DNA from: Dugong dugon
Lineage: Eukaryota > Chordata > Mammalia > Sirenia > Dugongidae
Assembly: GCA_030035585.1 (NCBI GenBank)
Contig: CM057481.1
Coordinates: 58,103,128-58,167,127 of the forward strand
Reading direction: 5' to 3'
Length of the DNA stretch: 64,000 nucleotides
Position numbers and translations under genes: made by a program. Positions 45,335 through 57,767 of this stretch are shown in pieces; the first letter of the stretch is position 1; each line of letters opens with the position of its first letter. The notes under the pieces are model-generated. The model was not told where the DNA came from. It did not search any database and saw only the letters and a program-made list of their open reading frames with translations.

Positions 45335-47705
45335 TCTTTTATTATTATTATTATTTTTTTTTTAGTGAGTAGTATTTCATTCTGTGGATTTATCACAGTT
45401 TGTTTACCCATTCACCTATTGAAGGACAGACATCTTGGTTGCTTCCAGTTGGTGGTGGTTATGAATAAAGCGGCTATAAACATTCACGTACTGGTGTTTG
45501 TGTGGACAAGAGTTTTCATGTCAGTTGGGTAAATACCTAGAAGCAGGATTGCTGAAACATATGGAAAGCCTATGTTTAGCTTTGTAAGAAACAGTGGAGC
45601 TCTCTTCTAAAGTGACTGTACCATTTTGCATTCCCACCAGCAATGAATGAGAATTGCTATTGCTCCACATCCTCACAGGCAATTAGTATTGTCAGTTTTT
45701 GGACTTTAGCCATTCTAATAGGTGTGTGGAAACCCTGGGCTATGGCTGCTAACCAAAAGGTCAGCAGTTCGAATCCACCAGATGCTCCTTGGAAACGCTA
45801 TGGGACAGTTCTACTCTGTCCTCGACGGCAACGGGTTTTTTTTAATAGGTGTGTAGTGATGTCTCATTGTTTAATCCGCATTTCCCTAAATGGCATACAA
45901 TGTGTTTAGCATCTTTTCATATGCTTATTTGTCTTCTTTATATCTTTGCTTGTGACCAGTCTATTCAGATCTTTTGCTCATTTTTTAATTGGGTTGTTTT
46001 TTCTTTTTTTTCCTTTTTGTTGTGTTTTGAGAGTTCTTGTATATTTTGAGTACAAGTCCTTTATCAGATACAAGTTTTGCAAATATTTTCTTCCAGTCTG
46101 TGGCTTGTCTTTTCATTCCCTTAACAGTGTCTCTCACAACAAAAGTTTTTAATTTTAATAAAGTCCAACTTACCGATTTTTCTTTTCATGAATCACGCTT
46201 TTTGTGTTGTACTTAAAGTCATCAGCAACCCCAAGGTCACCTGTATTTTCTCCTAAAAGTTTCATAGTTTTACCTTTAAATTTATGTCTATGGTCCATTT
46301 TATGATAATTTTTATAATACATGCAAGATCTGTGTCTAGGTTTTTTTTTTAAATATGGATGTCCAATTGTTCCAGCGCTATTTATTTAAAAGACTACGTT
46401 TTCTCCACTGAATTATCTTTGTGCCTTTGTAAAAGATCAATTGACTGTATTTGTGAAGGTCTTTTTCAGGCATCGCTGTTCTGTTCTGTTGATCTATGTG
46501 TCAATTCTCTTGCTACTCTCATGCTGTCTTGATTTCTGTAGCTTTATAGTAAGTCCTGAAATGAGATACTGTGAGTCCCTTGACTTTTTCTTTTTCAGTA
46601 TTATTTTTACTATTTTATGTCATTTCCTTTTGATGTAATTTTAGAATCAGTTTGTCAATATCTACAAAATTCCTTGCTGGAATTTTGATTGGGATTGTGT
46701 TGAATCTATACACCAAGTTGGGAAGAATTACCATCTTAATATCAAGCCTTCCAATCCAGGAACATGTACTATCTCTCTATTTATTAAGATCTTTTTCATC
46801 AGAATTTCATACCTATTTGCAAACAGATTCTGTACATATTTTGTTAGATGTACATTAAGTATTTTGGTTTTGGGTGCTACTTGCAGGTGGCATTTTTTGT
46901 TTGTTTCAGATTCCAATTGTTTGTTGCTGGTGTGTATGAAACAATGACTTTGTATTTTGGCCTTGTATCCAGCAACCTTGCTGTATTTGTTTATTAGTTC
47001 CAGTAGCTTTTTTTTTTTTCCTTGCCAATCCATTGGGATTTTCTACATTGACATTAATGTCATCTGCAAATAAAGACAATTTTATTTCTTCCTGTCCAAT
47101 CTGTATACCTTTTTTTTCCTTGTCTTATTGCGCTAGCTAGGATGAAAAGATATCCTTGCTGTGTTCCCTTGCTTACAGGGAAAGTGCCCAGTATCTCATC
47201 ATTAAGTACGATACTAGCTGTAGATTTTTTGTTGATGTTCTTGATCAGGCTTTGGCTTTTTTTTTTTTTTTTTATGCATGTTTTTTGTTTTTCAGCGTGA
47301 CATCTTCAATTTTATCTGATGCTTTTTTGGCGTCATTATCCCTCTTTGTCCCTGATAATCTTCCTTATTCTGATGTCTGTCCTGTCTAAAATGTAAATAG
47401 TTATTCCAACTTTCTTTTCATTAGGGTTAGTTTGGTATATTTTTCGGAATCTCTTTTCTTTTAAACTACATGAGTCTTTATATTTAAATATTTAAGGTGA
47501 GTTCTTCTAGACGGGACTTGTTTTTATAGCCACTGTGGAAATCTCTGGCTTTTAATTGGTGTGCTTAGACCATTCAGATTTAAAGTGATTATTGATATAG
47601 TTGGATTAATATCTACCAATGTCTCTAACTTTTTCTGTTCATTGTATTTGTTCTTTTGTTTCTTTTTTCCACATATTTTTCTGCCTTCTCTCTGTGTGTG
47701 TGTTT
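45335..47705 (-). mobile_element. old L1M, 3' half, antisense (segment 1)
   Basis: Antisense L1 ORF2 and 3' region run from gagtagtatttcattctgtg to about 47705. A minus-strand relic at 46728-47033 reads ELINKYSKVAGYK-type RT-proximal sequence, and the FADD-coding region falls nearby as tcatctgcaaataaagac. Highly decayed. The 5' portion of the same element resumes at 51935, 57540 and 58341. Confidence 0.85.
45728..45842 (+). repeat. AfroSINE, truncated, with 12-bp target duplication
   Basis: taataggtgtgt stands at 45716-45727 and 45843-45854. The 115-base body lacks the first ~20 bases and the tcactatgagt segment, going from ctactctgtc straight to ctcgacggcaacgggttttt. Confidence 0.95.
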
Positions 47706-48055
47706 TAGTGTTGTACTTGAAGTGAAAGTTTACAATTCAAGTTAGTCCCTCGTACAAAAATTTATACATACGTTGTTATGTGACCCTAACTGCTCCCCCT
47801 ATACTGTGACAGCACACTCCTCCTTTCCACCCCTGATTTCCCGTGTCCATTCAACCAGCACCTGACCCTCTCTGCCTTCTCATCTCACCTCCAGACAGGA
47901 GCTGCCCATTTAGTCTCATGTATCTACTTGAGCTAAGAAGCACACTGTTCATGAGTATCACTTTATGTCCCATAGTCCAGTCTAACCTTTGTCTGAAGAG
48001 CTGGCCTCAGGAATTGTTTTAGTTCTGGGTTGACAGAGAGTCTATGTGGTTTTTT
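47706..48055 (-). mobile_element. second L1 family 3' UTR, antisense, left half
   Basis: tgaagtgaaagtttacaatt, taactgctccccctatactg, actttatgtcccatagtcca and agctggcctcaggaattgtt match no part of the 1-4590 L1. The block behaves as an L1 3' end antisense and continues at 51540-51930 after the nested insertions. Confidence 0.6.
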
Positions 48056-48355
48056 TTTTTAATTATTTTATTATTATTTTTTTTTTGGTAGAAATATACA
48101 CACCAAAATATACATCAATTCAACAGTTTCTACATGTACATTGATTAAATTCTTCAAGTTGTACAACCATTCTTACCATCCTTTTCTTACCATTCTTACC
48201 ATTCCACCTCCATTAAGATATACTCATTGCCTCTAAGCTTTTCATCTAAACTTTCGAGTTACTGTTGTCAGTTTAATCCTACACAGATAATTCTTTTAAA
48301 AAGCACAAGACTCAAAGGAGACATTCTTTACTAATTAAGCTAAACTATGTTGGTT
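48056..48355 (-). mobile_element. L1-type 3' tail, antisense
   Basis: A T-rich start (48052-48080) then gtagaaatatacacaccaaa, ctacatgtacattgattaaa and ttgtacaaccattcttacca resembles the antisense end of an L1M 3' UTR. Confidence 0.5.
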
Positions 48356-48356
48356 T

Positions 48357-51300
48357 CCGATTACTAATGGATATTTGCAGCTGTTTATTCTCATTTTGAA
48401 TCATGCCACATCGCAAATGGAGGTCCCAAAAGCTTTACTCCATCCATGTCATTAAGGTCCATCTACTTTGAGGAAGCAGCTCTTCCTCAGTTGTATTTTG
48501 ATTGCCTTCCAACCTGAAGGATTCATCTTCCGGCACCATATCAGACAATGTTTCACTGCTATCCATAAGGTTTTCACTGGCCAATTTTTTCAGAAGTAGA
48601 TTGCCAGGTCATTCTTCCCTGTCTTAGTCTGGAAGCTCCACTGAAACCTGTCTGCCTTGGGTGACCATACTGGTATGTGAAATACTGGTGGCATAGCTTT
48701 CAGCATCACAGTAATATGAGAGCCACCATAGTATGACAAACTGCCAGACAATTAGGAAGTATGAATCAAGGAAAATTGGAAGTTGCCAAAATAAAATGGA
48801 ACATTTGAAGATCAACATCCTACGCATTAGTGATATTATCCTACGCATAGGATATTAGCGTTGGCCATTTTGAATCAGACATCATATGGTCTACTGTGCT
48901 TGGAATGACAAACTGAAGAGGTACAGCATCATATTCATCATCAAAAAGAACATTTTAAGATCTTTCCTAAAGTATAACACTGTCAGTGATAGGATAATAT
49001 CCATACACCTACAAAGAAGATCAGTTAATACAACTGTTATTCAAATTTACACACCAACTACTAATGACAAAGATGAAGAAATTGAAGATTTTTACCAACT
49101 TCTGCAGTCTGAAATTGATCAAACATGGCAATCAAGATGCATTGATAATTATTGGTGACTGGAATGCAAAGGTTGGAAACAAAGAAGAATCAGTAGTTGG
49201 AAAATCTGGCCTTGATGATAGAAACAACGCTGAAGATTGCATGATAGACTTTTGCAAGATCAATGACCTATTCACTGGAAATACCTTTTTTTAACAACAT
49301 AAATGGCTACTTATACATGTGGACCTCACCAAATGGAATAGATAGGAATCAAATCAACTACATCTATGGAAAGAGATGATAGAGAATCCCAATATTATCA
49401 GTCAGAAGAAGGCCAGGGGCCAACTGCGAGACAATCAATTACTCATATGCAGGTTCAAGTTGAAGCTGAAGAAAATCAAAACAAGTCCACAAGAGTGAAA
49501 GTACAACCTTGCATATATCCCACATGAATGTAGAGACTATCTCAAGGATAGATTTGACACATTGAACACTAATGACCAAAGACCAGATGAGTTGCTGAAT
49601 GACATCAAGTACATCATACATGAAGAAAGCAAAAGGTCATTAAAAAGCAGGAAAGAAAGAAAAGATCAAAATGGATGTCAGAAGAGACTCTGAAACTTGC
49701 TTTTGAATGTAGAGTAGCTAAAACCAACAGAAGAAATGAAGTAAAAGAGCTGAACAGAAGATTTCAAAGGGCAGCTTGAGAAGACAAAGTATTATAATGA
49801 AATGTGCAAAAAGCTGGAGTTAGAAAACCAAATGAGAAGGACATGCTTGGCATTTCTCAAGCTGAAAGTACTGAAGAAAAATTCAAGCCTCGAGTTGTAA
49901 TATTGAAGGATTCTATGGGCAGAACATTGAATGACACAGAAAGTATCAAAAGAAGATGGAAGTAATACACAGAGTCACTCTACCAGAAAGAATTGATCTA
50001 TGTTCAGCCATTTCAGGAGGTAACATATGATCAAGAACCGATGGTACTGAAGGAAGAAATCCAAGTTGCACTGAAGGCATTGGTGGAAAACAAGGCTCCA
50101 GGTATTGACAGAGTACCAACGGAAATGTTTCTACAAATGAATGCAATGCTGGAAGAGCCCAGTCATCTATGAAAAGAAATTTGGAAGACAACTACCTGGC
50201 CAACCAACTGGAAGAGATCCATATTTGTGCCCATTCCAAAGAAAGGTGATCCAATGGAATGTGGAAATTATCGAACAATATCATTGATACCACATGCAAG
50301 TAAACTTTTGCTGAAGATAATTAAAAAATGGTTGTAGCTGTACAACAGCAGGGAATTGCCAGAAATTCAAGCTAGATTCAGAAGATTATGTGGAACGAGG
50401 GATATCATTGCTGACATCAGATGGATCTTGGCTGAAAGCAGAGAATACCAGAGAGATATTTACCTGTGTTTTATTGACTACACAAAGGCATTCAACTGTG
50501 TGGATCATAACAAATTATGGATAATGTTGTGAAGAACAGGAATTCCAAACACGTGATTCTGCTCTTGCAGAACCTATATACAGACCAAGACGTAGTCGTT
50601 CAAATAGAATAAGGTGATACTGCGTGATTTAAAATCAGAAAAAGTGTGTGTCAGGGTAGTATCCTTTCAGTATACTTACCAATCTATATGTTGAGCAAAT
50701 AATCCAAGAAGCTGGATTATATGAAGAACACAACATCAGGATTGGAAGAAGACTCATTCACAACCTATGATATGCAGATGATACAACTTTGCCTCCTGAA
50801 AATGAAGACGACTTGAAGCACTTACTGATTACACCTGAGGATTACTGAGGATTACACCTCAACATAAAGAAAACAAAGATCTTCACAACTGGGTCAGTAA
50901 GCAGCATCATGATAAACAGAGAAAATATTGAAGCTTCAAGGATTTCATTTTACTTGGATCCACAATCAACACCCATGGAAGCAGCAATCAAGAAATCAAA
51001 CGATGCGTTGCATTGTGCAAATCTGCTGCAAAAGACCTCTTTAAAGTCTTAAAAAACATAGTTGTCACTTTGAGGACTAAGGTGTGCTTGACCCAAGCCT
51101 TGGTATTTTCAATTACCTCATATGCATGTGGAAGCTGGAAAATGAATAAGGAAGACTAAAGAAGAATTGATGCATTTAAATTATGATGTTGATGAAGAAT
51201 ATTGAATATACAACGGACTGTTAGAAGAACAAACAAATCTGTCTTGGAAGAACGCTCCTTAGAAGCAAGGATGGCAAGACTTCATCTTGCTTAATTTGAA

Positions 51301-51535
51301 CATGTTATCAGGAGGAACCAGTCCTGGAGAAGGACACCATGTTTGGTAAAGCAGATGGACAGCAAAAAAGAGGAAGACCCTCAATGAGATGGATTTATAA
51401 AGTGGCTGCAACAATGCCTCAAACATAGCAACAATAGTGAGGATGGCACAGGACCTGGCAGTGTTTCTTTCTGTTGTGAATAGGGTTGCTATGAGTCAGA
51501 AGTGACTTGATGGCACCTAACAACAACATTTTTTG
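48357..51535 (+). mobile_element. near-full-length RTE LINE with an inverted 5' segment
   Basis: 48752-51535 is RTE in sense orientation. 48357-48750 is RTE 5' sequence on the opposite strand, running outward from the junction. The inverted block ends at the RTE first bases (atgacaaactgccagaca), the same bases that end the 5' parts of 23910-24298 and 27278-27655. From the usual RTE order, the inverted part and the sense part are consecutive and do not overlap, which fits twin priming. The 3' end is ggcacctaacaacaaca. Confidence 0.88.
48780..51420 (+). pseudogene. RTE endonuclease/reverse transcriptase polyprotein, inactivated
   Basis: RTE elements encode one protein: an APE-type endonuclease followed by reverse transcriptase. 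Frame 48886-49158 reads VIQIYTPTTNDKDEEIEDFYQ, and 49064-49294 carries the catalytic IIGDWNAKVG. Then, through many stops, come a GNYRTISLIP relic (50265-50295), CFIDYTKAFNCVDHNKLW (50465-50520) and the catalytic YADD at 50771-50782. The C-terminal SLEARMARLH-type relic lies at 51255-51290. Stops and frameshifts are frequent, so no full product is possible. Confidence 0.9.
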
Positions 51536-51539
51536 CTTT

Positions 51540-51930
51540 AAATATTACTTCAGGGGGTAGTTTCAGTTGAAGGTTTCAAGATTATCTAAGGGCTATAGTT
51601 TCGGGTGGTCATCCAGGCTCAGTAGTTCCAGAAAGCATAGATTCCATGAAAACTTAAAATTCTAATCCACATTTTTCCCCTTTTGATAAGGATTCTTGTG
51701 TATTATCTCTGATTGAAACATCCAGTAATGGTAGCCAGGCACCATCCAGTTCTGCTCTCATGGAAAATGAGGCAGTTGTTCAGGAAGGCAATTAAATATG
51801 CATTCCAGTTCTGCCTCCAGTTCCTGACTATCCTTCTTCTTCTGCTGCTTCAGGCAAATAGAGACTAATTGTTGTACCATGATTGGCTGCTTGCACGCTT
51901 GTAAGATCCCAGTGCCTTCTATGGTTTTTA
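51540..51930 (-). mobile_element. second L1 family 3' UTR, antisense, right half
   Basis: tatctaagggctatagtttc, ccatccagttctgctctcat and tgattggctgcttgcacgct continue the block at 47706-48055. Confidence 0.55.
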
Positions 51931-51934
51931 CTGA

Positions 51935-53192
51935 GCATTTATCTTCTCTATTAGCATGTTAATTATACTTTTTAAAAGTGTTTTTAATGGTCACTGTAGG
52001 TTTACAATATACATTTTTAAGTACTCTAAATCCACTTTCAAAGAGCGCTAACCACTTCATATGTAGCTCAGGTACCTTATAACAGAATGCTGCCAATTCC
52101 TCCCTTCCATCCCTTGTTAATTAAGAGTAAGAAAAATAAAATATTTTATTTTATCTTCATTTATTCCTTCTCCATTTCTATGTCTTTCTTTATGTTGATC
52201 CAAGTCTCTGACCTTTATCATTTTCCTTCTGAGTAAAGAACTACTTTTGACATTACTTACAGGGCTGATCTACTGGTGAATTCCCTCAGTTTTTTTTTTT
52301 TTTTTTTTTTTTTGTCTGAGAAAGTTTTTATTTTTCTTTCACTCTTTGTGGAATAAAGTCACTGGATATAGAACTCTAGCTTGGTAGTTTTTTCTTTCAA
52401 CATTTTAAATACTTCACTCTTTTCTTGTCTGCATGGTTTCTGAAAAGAAGTCCACTTTAATTCTTATCCTTGTTCCTCTATAGGTAAAGGTGTGTTTTGA
52501 TTTCCCCCCTCTATATCTTCATTCAGGATTTTCTCTTTGTCTTTAGCTTTCTATGTTTTGAATATAATATTCCAGGTGTAAGGTTTTGCTTTTTAGTTTA
52601 GTTTTGTTGTTAGTTTGTTTTGGTATTTATCCTGCTTGATATTCCCTGAACTTCCTAAATCTGTAATTTTGATTGTGTTATTAATTTCAGAAAGTTCTTG
52701 GCCATTATTACTTCAAACATTCCAATGTTTCTTTCTTTTCCTTCTAGTATTACAATCACATATATGTTCCACCTTTTGCAATTCTAACACAGTTGTTTGA
52801 TGCTCTACTTTTGGTTTTTTGTTTTGTTTTGTTTTGTTTTCTCCTTGCTCTTCAGTTTGGGGAGTTTCTATTTCCCTATCTTAAAGTTCTTTGACCCATG
52901 GAAAGCATTTCTCCATTTCTGTTACAGTAATTTTTATTTCTAGCATTTCCTTTTGATTCTTTCTTAGAGTTTTCATCTCTGTTCTTATATTTCTATATGC
53001 TCTTGACTGTTTTTTTACTTTTTCCATTGAGGCCCTTATATTAATCATAGTTATTTTAAGTTCCCTGTTTGATATTTCCAACATCTGTGCCATATCTGAG
53101 TCTAGTTCTGATGCTTGCTTTGTCTTTTCAGACTGTATAGTTTGTCTGTTTAGCCTTTTTACATGCCTTGTAATTTTTTGTTAAAATCTAAA
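51935..53192 (-). mobile_element. old L1M, antisense (segment 2, towards its 5' end)
   Basis: Antisense L1M text: gtaggtttacaatatacatt, gactacttttgacatt-type motifs, gaaagtttttatttttcttt, gaacttcctaaatctgtaat, gttattttaagttccctgtt, gatgcttgctttgtcttttc. A poly(T) run lies at 52291-52313. The minus frame at 52881-53093 is a decayed ORF1-like/5' relic. Confidence 0.75.
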
Positions 53193-53195
53193 AAT

Positions 53196-56100
53196 GTATC
53201 AAACCTAGACGCCCATCAACAGATGAATGGATAAACATACTATGGTACATACACACAATGGAATACTACACAACAATAAAAAACAATGATGAATCTGTGA
53301 AGCATCTCATAACATGGATGAAACTGGAGGACATTATGCTGAGTGAAATAAGTCCATCAAAAAAGGACAAATATTGGACTTCTGGGCAACATGGTGCTAT
53401 AGTCAGAAGCACCACGCCGTCCCTCCACAGCAAAGATCAGAAAAACTAAGTCAAACAGAGTCTCACATCAATCCTGAAACCCTAACCATCAAATGAAGAT
53501 ATAAAGAACTCAGCCAAGCACCGAATGGAATAAGAAACTGACCGAGAACAGAGAATGAGGAGAGATACACACAGAGGTCCCCTATCAGCTACTGCAGCAT
53601 GGATCCGCCATCTAGGACTCATCAGAGATCAGTGAACAGGAGGTACAAGAAGGCAGCTTCACGGAGCTTTCAGCAGGAGACAGAACAACTGGTAACCCAC
53701 AATATAGGCTTTCCCACCCCCCACCCTTCTTCACCCCCATTTAGCCTCCTTTGCTTCCTACAGCCACAGTCTATTGGTCGGGAAGCACAGCTTCCCCCCA
53801 GTGCCACTTGGATTCCACCTGCCCACACTGGCCAGCTCCCTGAGTGCCATTTGTTGGCTGCTGGTGTTGCTTTTTTCCACTTCTTTAGGTTTCTTCCTTA
53901 CCTCTCACGACCTCCCCCTCCTTTCTGTCAAATACCTGGCTCCGTGTGCCATCTTTGCTTCCTCCTGAAAGTTTGTGAAACACCACTAGACGGTGAAACT
54001 GCTTCCCGGCCCATGCTGCCACACTGGTGGGACCCCCATGGCTTTTTTGTTTGTTTTCTCTGATTTGTTCTGTTTTGATTTGTTTGTTTGTTTTCTTTTT
54101 CTTTTCTCGGCTTGGGAGCCCCTTCTATCCAGGCAGTACTGCATGGCTTGGAAGCTAGTCCCTTACCCAGCACAGACACACAGGGACTTCCCTGGGGGCA
54201 TTTCTTATTTCTTGTCCCCCCCCCCCATTTCTTTGTTTACTTTTCTTCTCTCTCTTATTCCCTTTCTGTCTTTCTTCATTTCCAGTTTCTCGATTTATTG
54301 ATTTTTTTCTTCTACCCTTTTTCTTTTTTTTTTTTTAATTTTTGTTTTTCCCCATTTCTCAGTCTCTCATCTTTTCACTCCAATAGCAAGCTCCCTTAGC
54401 ACTCTTTTTTGTTTGTGTGTATGTCTTTGGTTCCTATTCCTCTCTCCCCTCTCTCATCTTTCCCATACCCATCTTAGCTCCACATCACAATCCACCCCTG
54501 CCTTCCTGCCTACCTGCACTGTGTGCTGAACATCACACTCCCAAGCAACATAGGGACAGCCTACTGGAACCTGCCTTTCACTGATTCCCGGTCCACACCA
54601 TCAGCCCTGGTATGTGCCACAAAAAACCTATCCCAGTAATTCCCCTTCAGTTGGACCTGCCCTGCTGTACCATACCTGAGTGACTGTCCCTACCCATTGG
54701 AGAAGGAGGTGAAAAGCATCATGCCCACAGATGAGCAAACAACAAAGAACGCACAGCCCACCTGCTCAGACATAACCAAATAAAACAAAAAAGCAGGACA
54801 AAACAAATCTACAATCAATAAACGAGGAAAATAACCACTGAATGCCCCGAAGACAGCAGACAATATCAAAACATTTACAAAAACAGGATGGTTCCAGTAG
54901 GCGTCCAAAATAAAACACCAGATAACCTTCCAGTAGAAGAAAATGCACTAGACGTAACTGATAGGGAATTCAAATCTCTAATATTCAGAATTATCCAAGA
55001 GTTGAAACAAAAAACAGACAAAAATGAGGAAAAAACAGAAAAATTCATGAAAAATACAGACAAAAAAAGGGAAGACTTCAAGAAAATAATAGAGGAACAA
55101 AATGTTAAAATAAATTCACAGCAAGAAATCATACAAAAACAACAATTAGAAATCCAAAAAACAAACAACAGGATTTCAGAAATGGACAGTGTCATAGAAG
55201 GGCTGAGGAGCAGGTTTGAAACTACGGAAGATAGGATCAGTGAAACTGAAGACAAACACTTGGATACAAGTCTGAGGAAAAATCAGAAAAAAAAATGAAG
55301 AAACTGTGAGAATTATGTGGGATACAATCAAAAGCAAAAATCTGTGAGTGATCAGAGTTCCAGAACAGGTGGAGAGAACAGAAAACACAGAGAGGATCAT
55401 TGAAGAATTGCTGACAGAAAACTTCCCCAATATCATGAAAGATGAAAAGCTGACCATCCAAGAAGCTCAACGAACCCCATATAGGATAGACCCCAAAAGA
55501 AAATCACTAAGGCATATTATAATCACACTCGCTAAAACCAAAGACAAACAAAGAATCCTGAGAGCAGCTCGTGAAAAACAAGAAGTCACATACAGAGGAG
55601 AAACAATAAGACTAAGCTCGGATTATTTAGCAGAAACCATGTAGGCAGGAAGGCAATGGGATTGACATATATAAAACCTTGAAAGAAAAAAATTGCCAGC
55701 CAAGAGTAATATACCCTGCAAAACTCTCGTTCAAATATAATGGTGAAATTAGGTCATTTCCAGATAAACAGAAATTAAGGGACTAAAACCAAACCGAACT
55801 TACAAGACCTATTAAAGGAAGTCCTTCGATCTGAGAACAAACAGTATCAGACCACAGGCTGAATATAGGACACAGGATTATACTAGCCAGATACCAACCT
55901 AGGAAATGAACTCTTAAGGACTATGCAAAACCAAAAGAATTACAAGAGGGAACCAGAGAGGTTAATCTCTAAATGACAACAGCATCAGAACAATAAAAGA
56001 GGGAATAAACGGTGTAGGTATAGAACCTTCTATGGAGAGGAAGTCAAGTGATACCAAGTAATAATAGACTGGTACAAATCTAGGAAGATCAGGGTAAATT

Positions 56101-57535
56101 TCAAGGTAACCACAACAAACCTACTCATGAAAATAAAGAAGAAAAACATAAAGTCTCTGTAAAAACAAAATCTACAAAAACAAAAGAAATGGAAAAAAAC
56201 CCACAAACAAAAGGAACTTAGCACAGGAGAGTAACAGGAGCAAAGAAAACGTCAGCACCACAAAAAAAAAAAAAAAAAAAAAAAGCACTACAAAATGCAG
56301 TCCCACTCCTAGGAATATATCCTAGAGAAATAACAGCCATCACACTAATAGATGTGCACACCCATATTCATTGAAGCGCTGTTCACAACAGCAAAAAGAT
56401 GGAAACAACCTTGATGCCCAACAACAGAATAATGGTTAAACAAACTACGGTACATACACACAATGGAGTTTTATACAAAGATAAAGAACAATGATGAATC
56501 TGTGAAGCATCTCAAAACATGGGTGAAACTGGAGGACATTATGCTGAGTGAAATAAGTCAATCACAAAAGGACAAATATTGTATGAGACCTCTACTGTAT
56601 AACTCATGTAAAAGTTTACACACAAAAAGAAACAATCTTTGTTGGTTATGAGGGATGGGAAGGGGGTGAATACTAAATAGACAATAGATAAGTGGTAACT
56701 TTGGTGAAGGGTAAGACAGTACACAATGGGGAAGCCAGCACAACTTGTCCAAGGCAAGGTCATGGAAGCTCCACAGACACATACAAACTCCCTGAGGGAC
56801 TGAATTGCTGGGCAGAGGGCTGTGGGGACCATGGTGTTGGGGAACATGTGGCTCAATTGGCATAACACAGTTTATAAAAACAGTGTTCTACATTCTACCT
56901 TGGTAAGTAGCATCTGGGGTCTTAAAAGCCTGTGAGCAGCCATCTAATATACTCCACTGGTCCCACACCTTCAGGAGCAAGGGTGAATGAAGAAAACAAG
57001 ATACAAGGGAAAGATTAGTCCAAAGGACTAATGGACCACAACTACCACGGGCTCCACCAGACTGAGTCCAGTACAGCTAGATGGTGCCCAGCTACCACCA
57101 CTGACTGCTCTGACAGGGATCACAACAGAGGGTCCTGGACAGAGCTGGAAAAAAATGTAGAACAAATTTCTAACTCACAAAAAAGACCATGTTTACTGGC
57201 CTGACAGACTGGAGAAATACTGAGAGTATGGCCCCCGGACTCCCTTTTAGCTCAGCGGTGAAGTCACTCCCGAGGTTCACTGTTCAACTGGAGATTGGAC
57301 AGCCCCATAAAACAAAACAAGACTAATGAGGCACAGAAGTCCAGGGACAAGGACTAGAAGGCAGAAGGGGATAGGAAAGCCAGTGATAGGGAACCCAAGG
57401 TTGAGAAGGGACAGTGTTGACATGTCAGGAGGTTGTTAACCATTATCATAAAAGAATATGAGTACTAACTGTTTAATGAGAATCTATTTGTTCTGTAAAC
57501 CTTCATCTAAAGTACAAGTCAAAAAAAATTTTTTA
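53196..57535 (+). mobile_element. composite L1: ORF2-end fragment, 5' UTR, ORF1, poly(A), ORF2 end, 3' UTR
   Basis: Order seen: 53196-53377, an ORF2 C-terminal piece (acacaatggaatactacaca, gaaactggaggacattatgc); 53378-54880, an L1 5' UTR opening gacttctgggcaacatggtg; ORF1 54888-55644 plus its C-terminal remnant to ~55850; an A run at 56260-56284; 56290-56600, the ORF2 C-terminus again; 56600-57535, the young L1 3' UTR. Nearly all of ORF2 is missing. It sits inside the older antisense L1M, which resumes at 57540. It resembles a HAL1-like (ORF1-only) element joined to L1 3' pieces. Confidence 0.8.
54888..55644 (+). pseudogene. L1 ORF1 (RNA-binding chaperone), frameshifted
   Basis: ORF1p trimerises through a coiled coil and coats L1 RNA. 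Codons 1-136 (54888-55298) include a heptad-rich coiled coil (EFKSLIFRIIQELKQKTDK, QEIIQKQQLEIQKTNNRIS) followed by the start of the RRM-like region. A frameshift in the A-run near 55290 and a stop near 55347 lead to the second part (55348-55644) with RVPEQVERTENTERIIEEL, ENFPNIMKDE and ITLAKTKDKQRILRAAREK, the RRM end and C-terminal domain. A further remnant (QPRVIYPAKLS-like codons, 55690-55790) lies in another frame. Confidence 0.88.
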
Positions 57536-57539
57536 AATG

Positions 57540-57767
57540 TTGTATCACTTAATAGGAACTAAGGTATATAGGCCCCTAGTGTGAATAGAATATTTATGTT
57601 AATCGAATCAGGAATTAGGCTGTGTTTAATGCTTGCTGTACCCATAGATGCCAGTGGCTTCAAATTCTTCTAGTGTCCTTTTTTTTGTCCTCCTTCTTGA
57701 CTTTGGTCTCCCCTAAATATTTTTCTCAGAGACAGTCTGCACAGTGATTACTCTGCCCCTACCCCTC
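57540..57767 (-). mobile_element. old L1M, antisense (segment 3)
   Basis: gaactaaggtatataggccc, gtgtttaatgcttgctgtac and ttgactttggtctcccctaa continue the L1M 5' region interrupted at about 53192. Confidence 0.72.

Noticed and set aside
53599..54063. 154-codon plus-strand ORF with proline-rich stretches
   Set aside because: It lies wholly in the L1 5' UTR (53378-54880), which is GC- and C-rich and gives spurious frames.
56260..56284. Poly(A) as the end of an independent processed mRNA retrocopy
   Set aside because: Upstream sequence is L1 5' UTR and ORF1, so the A run belongs to an L1-derived transcript.
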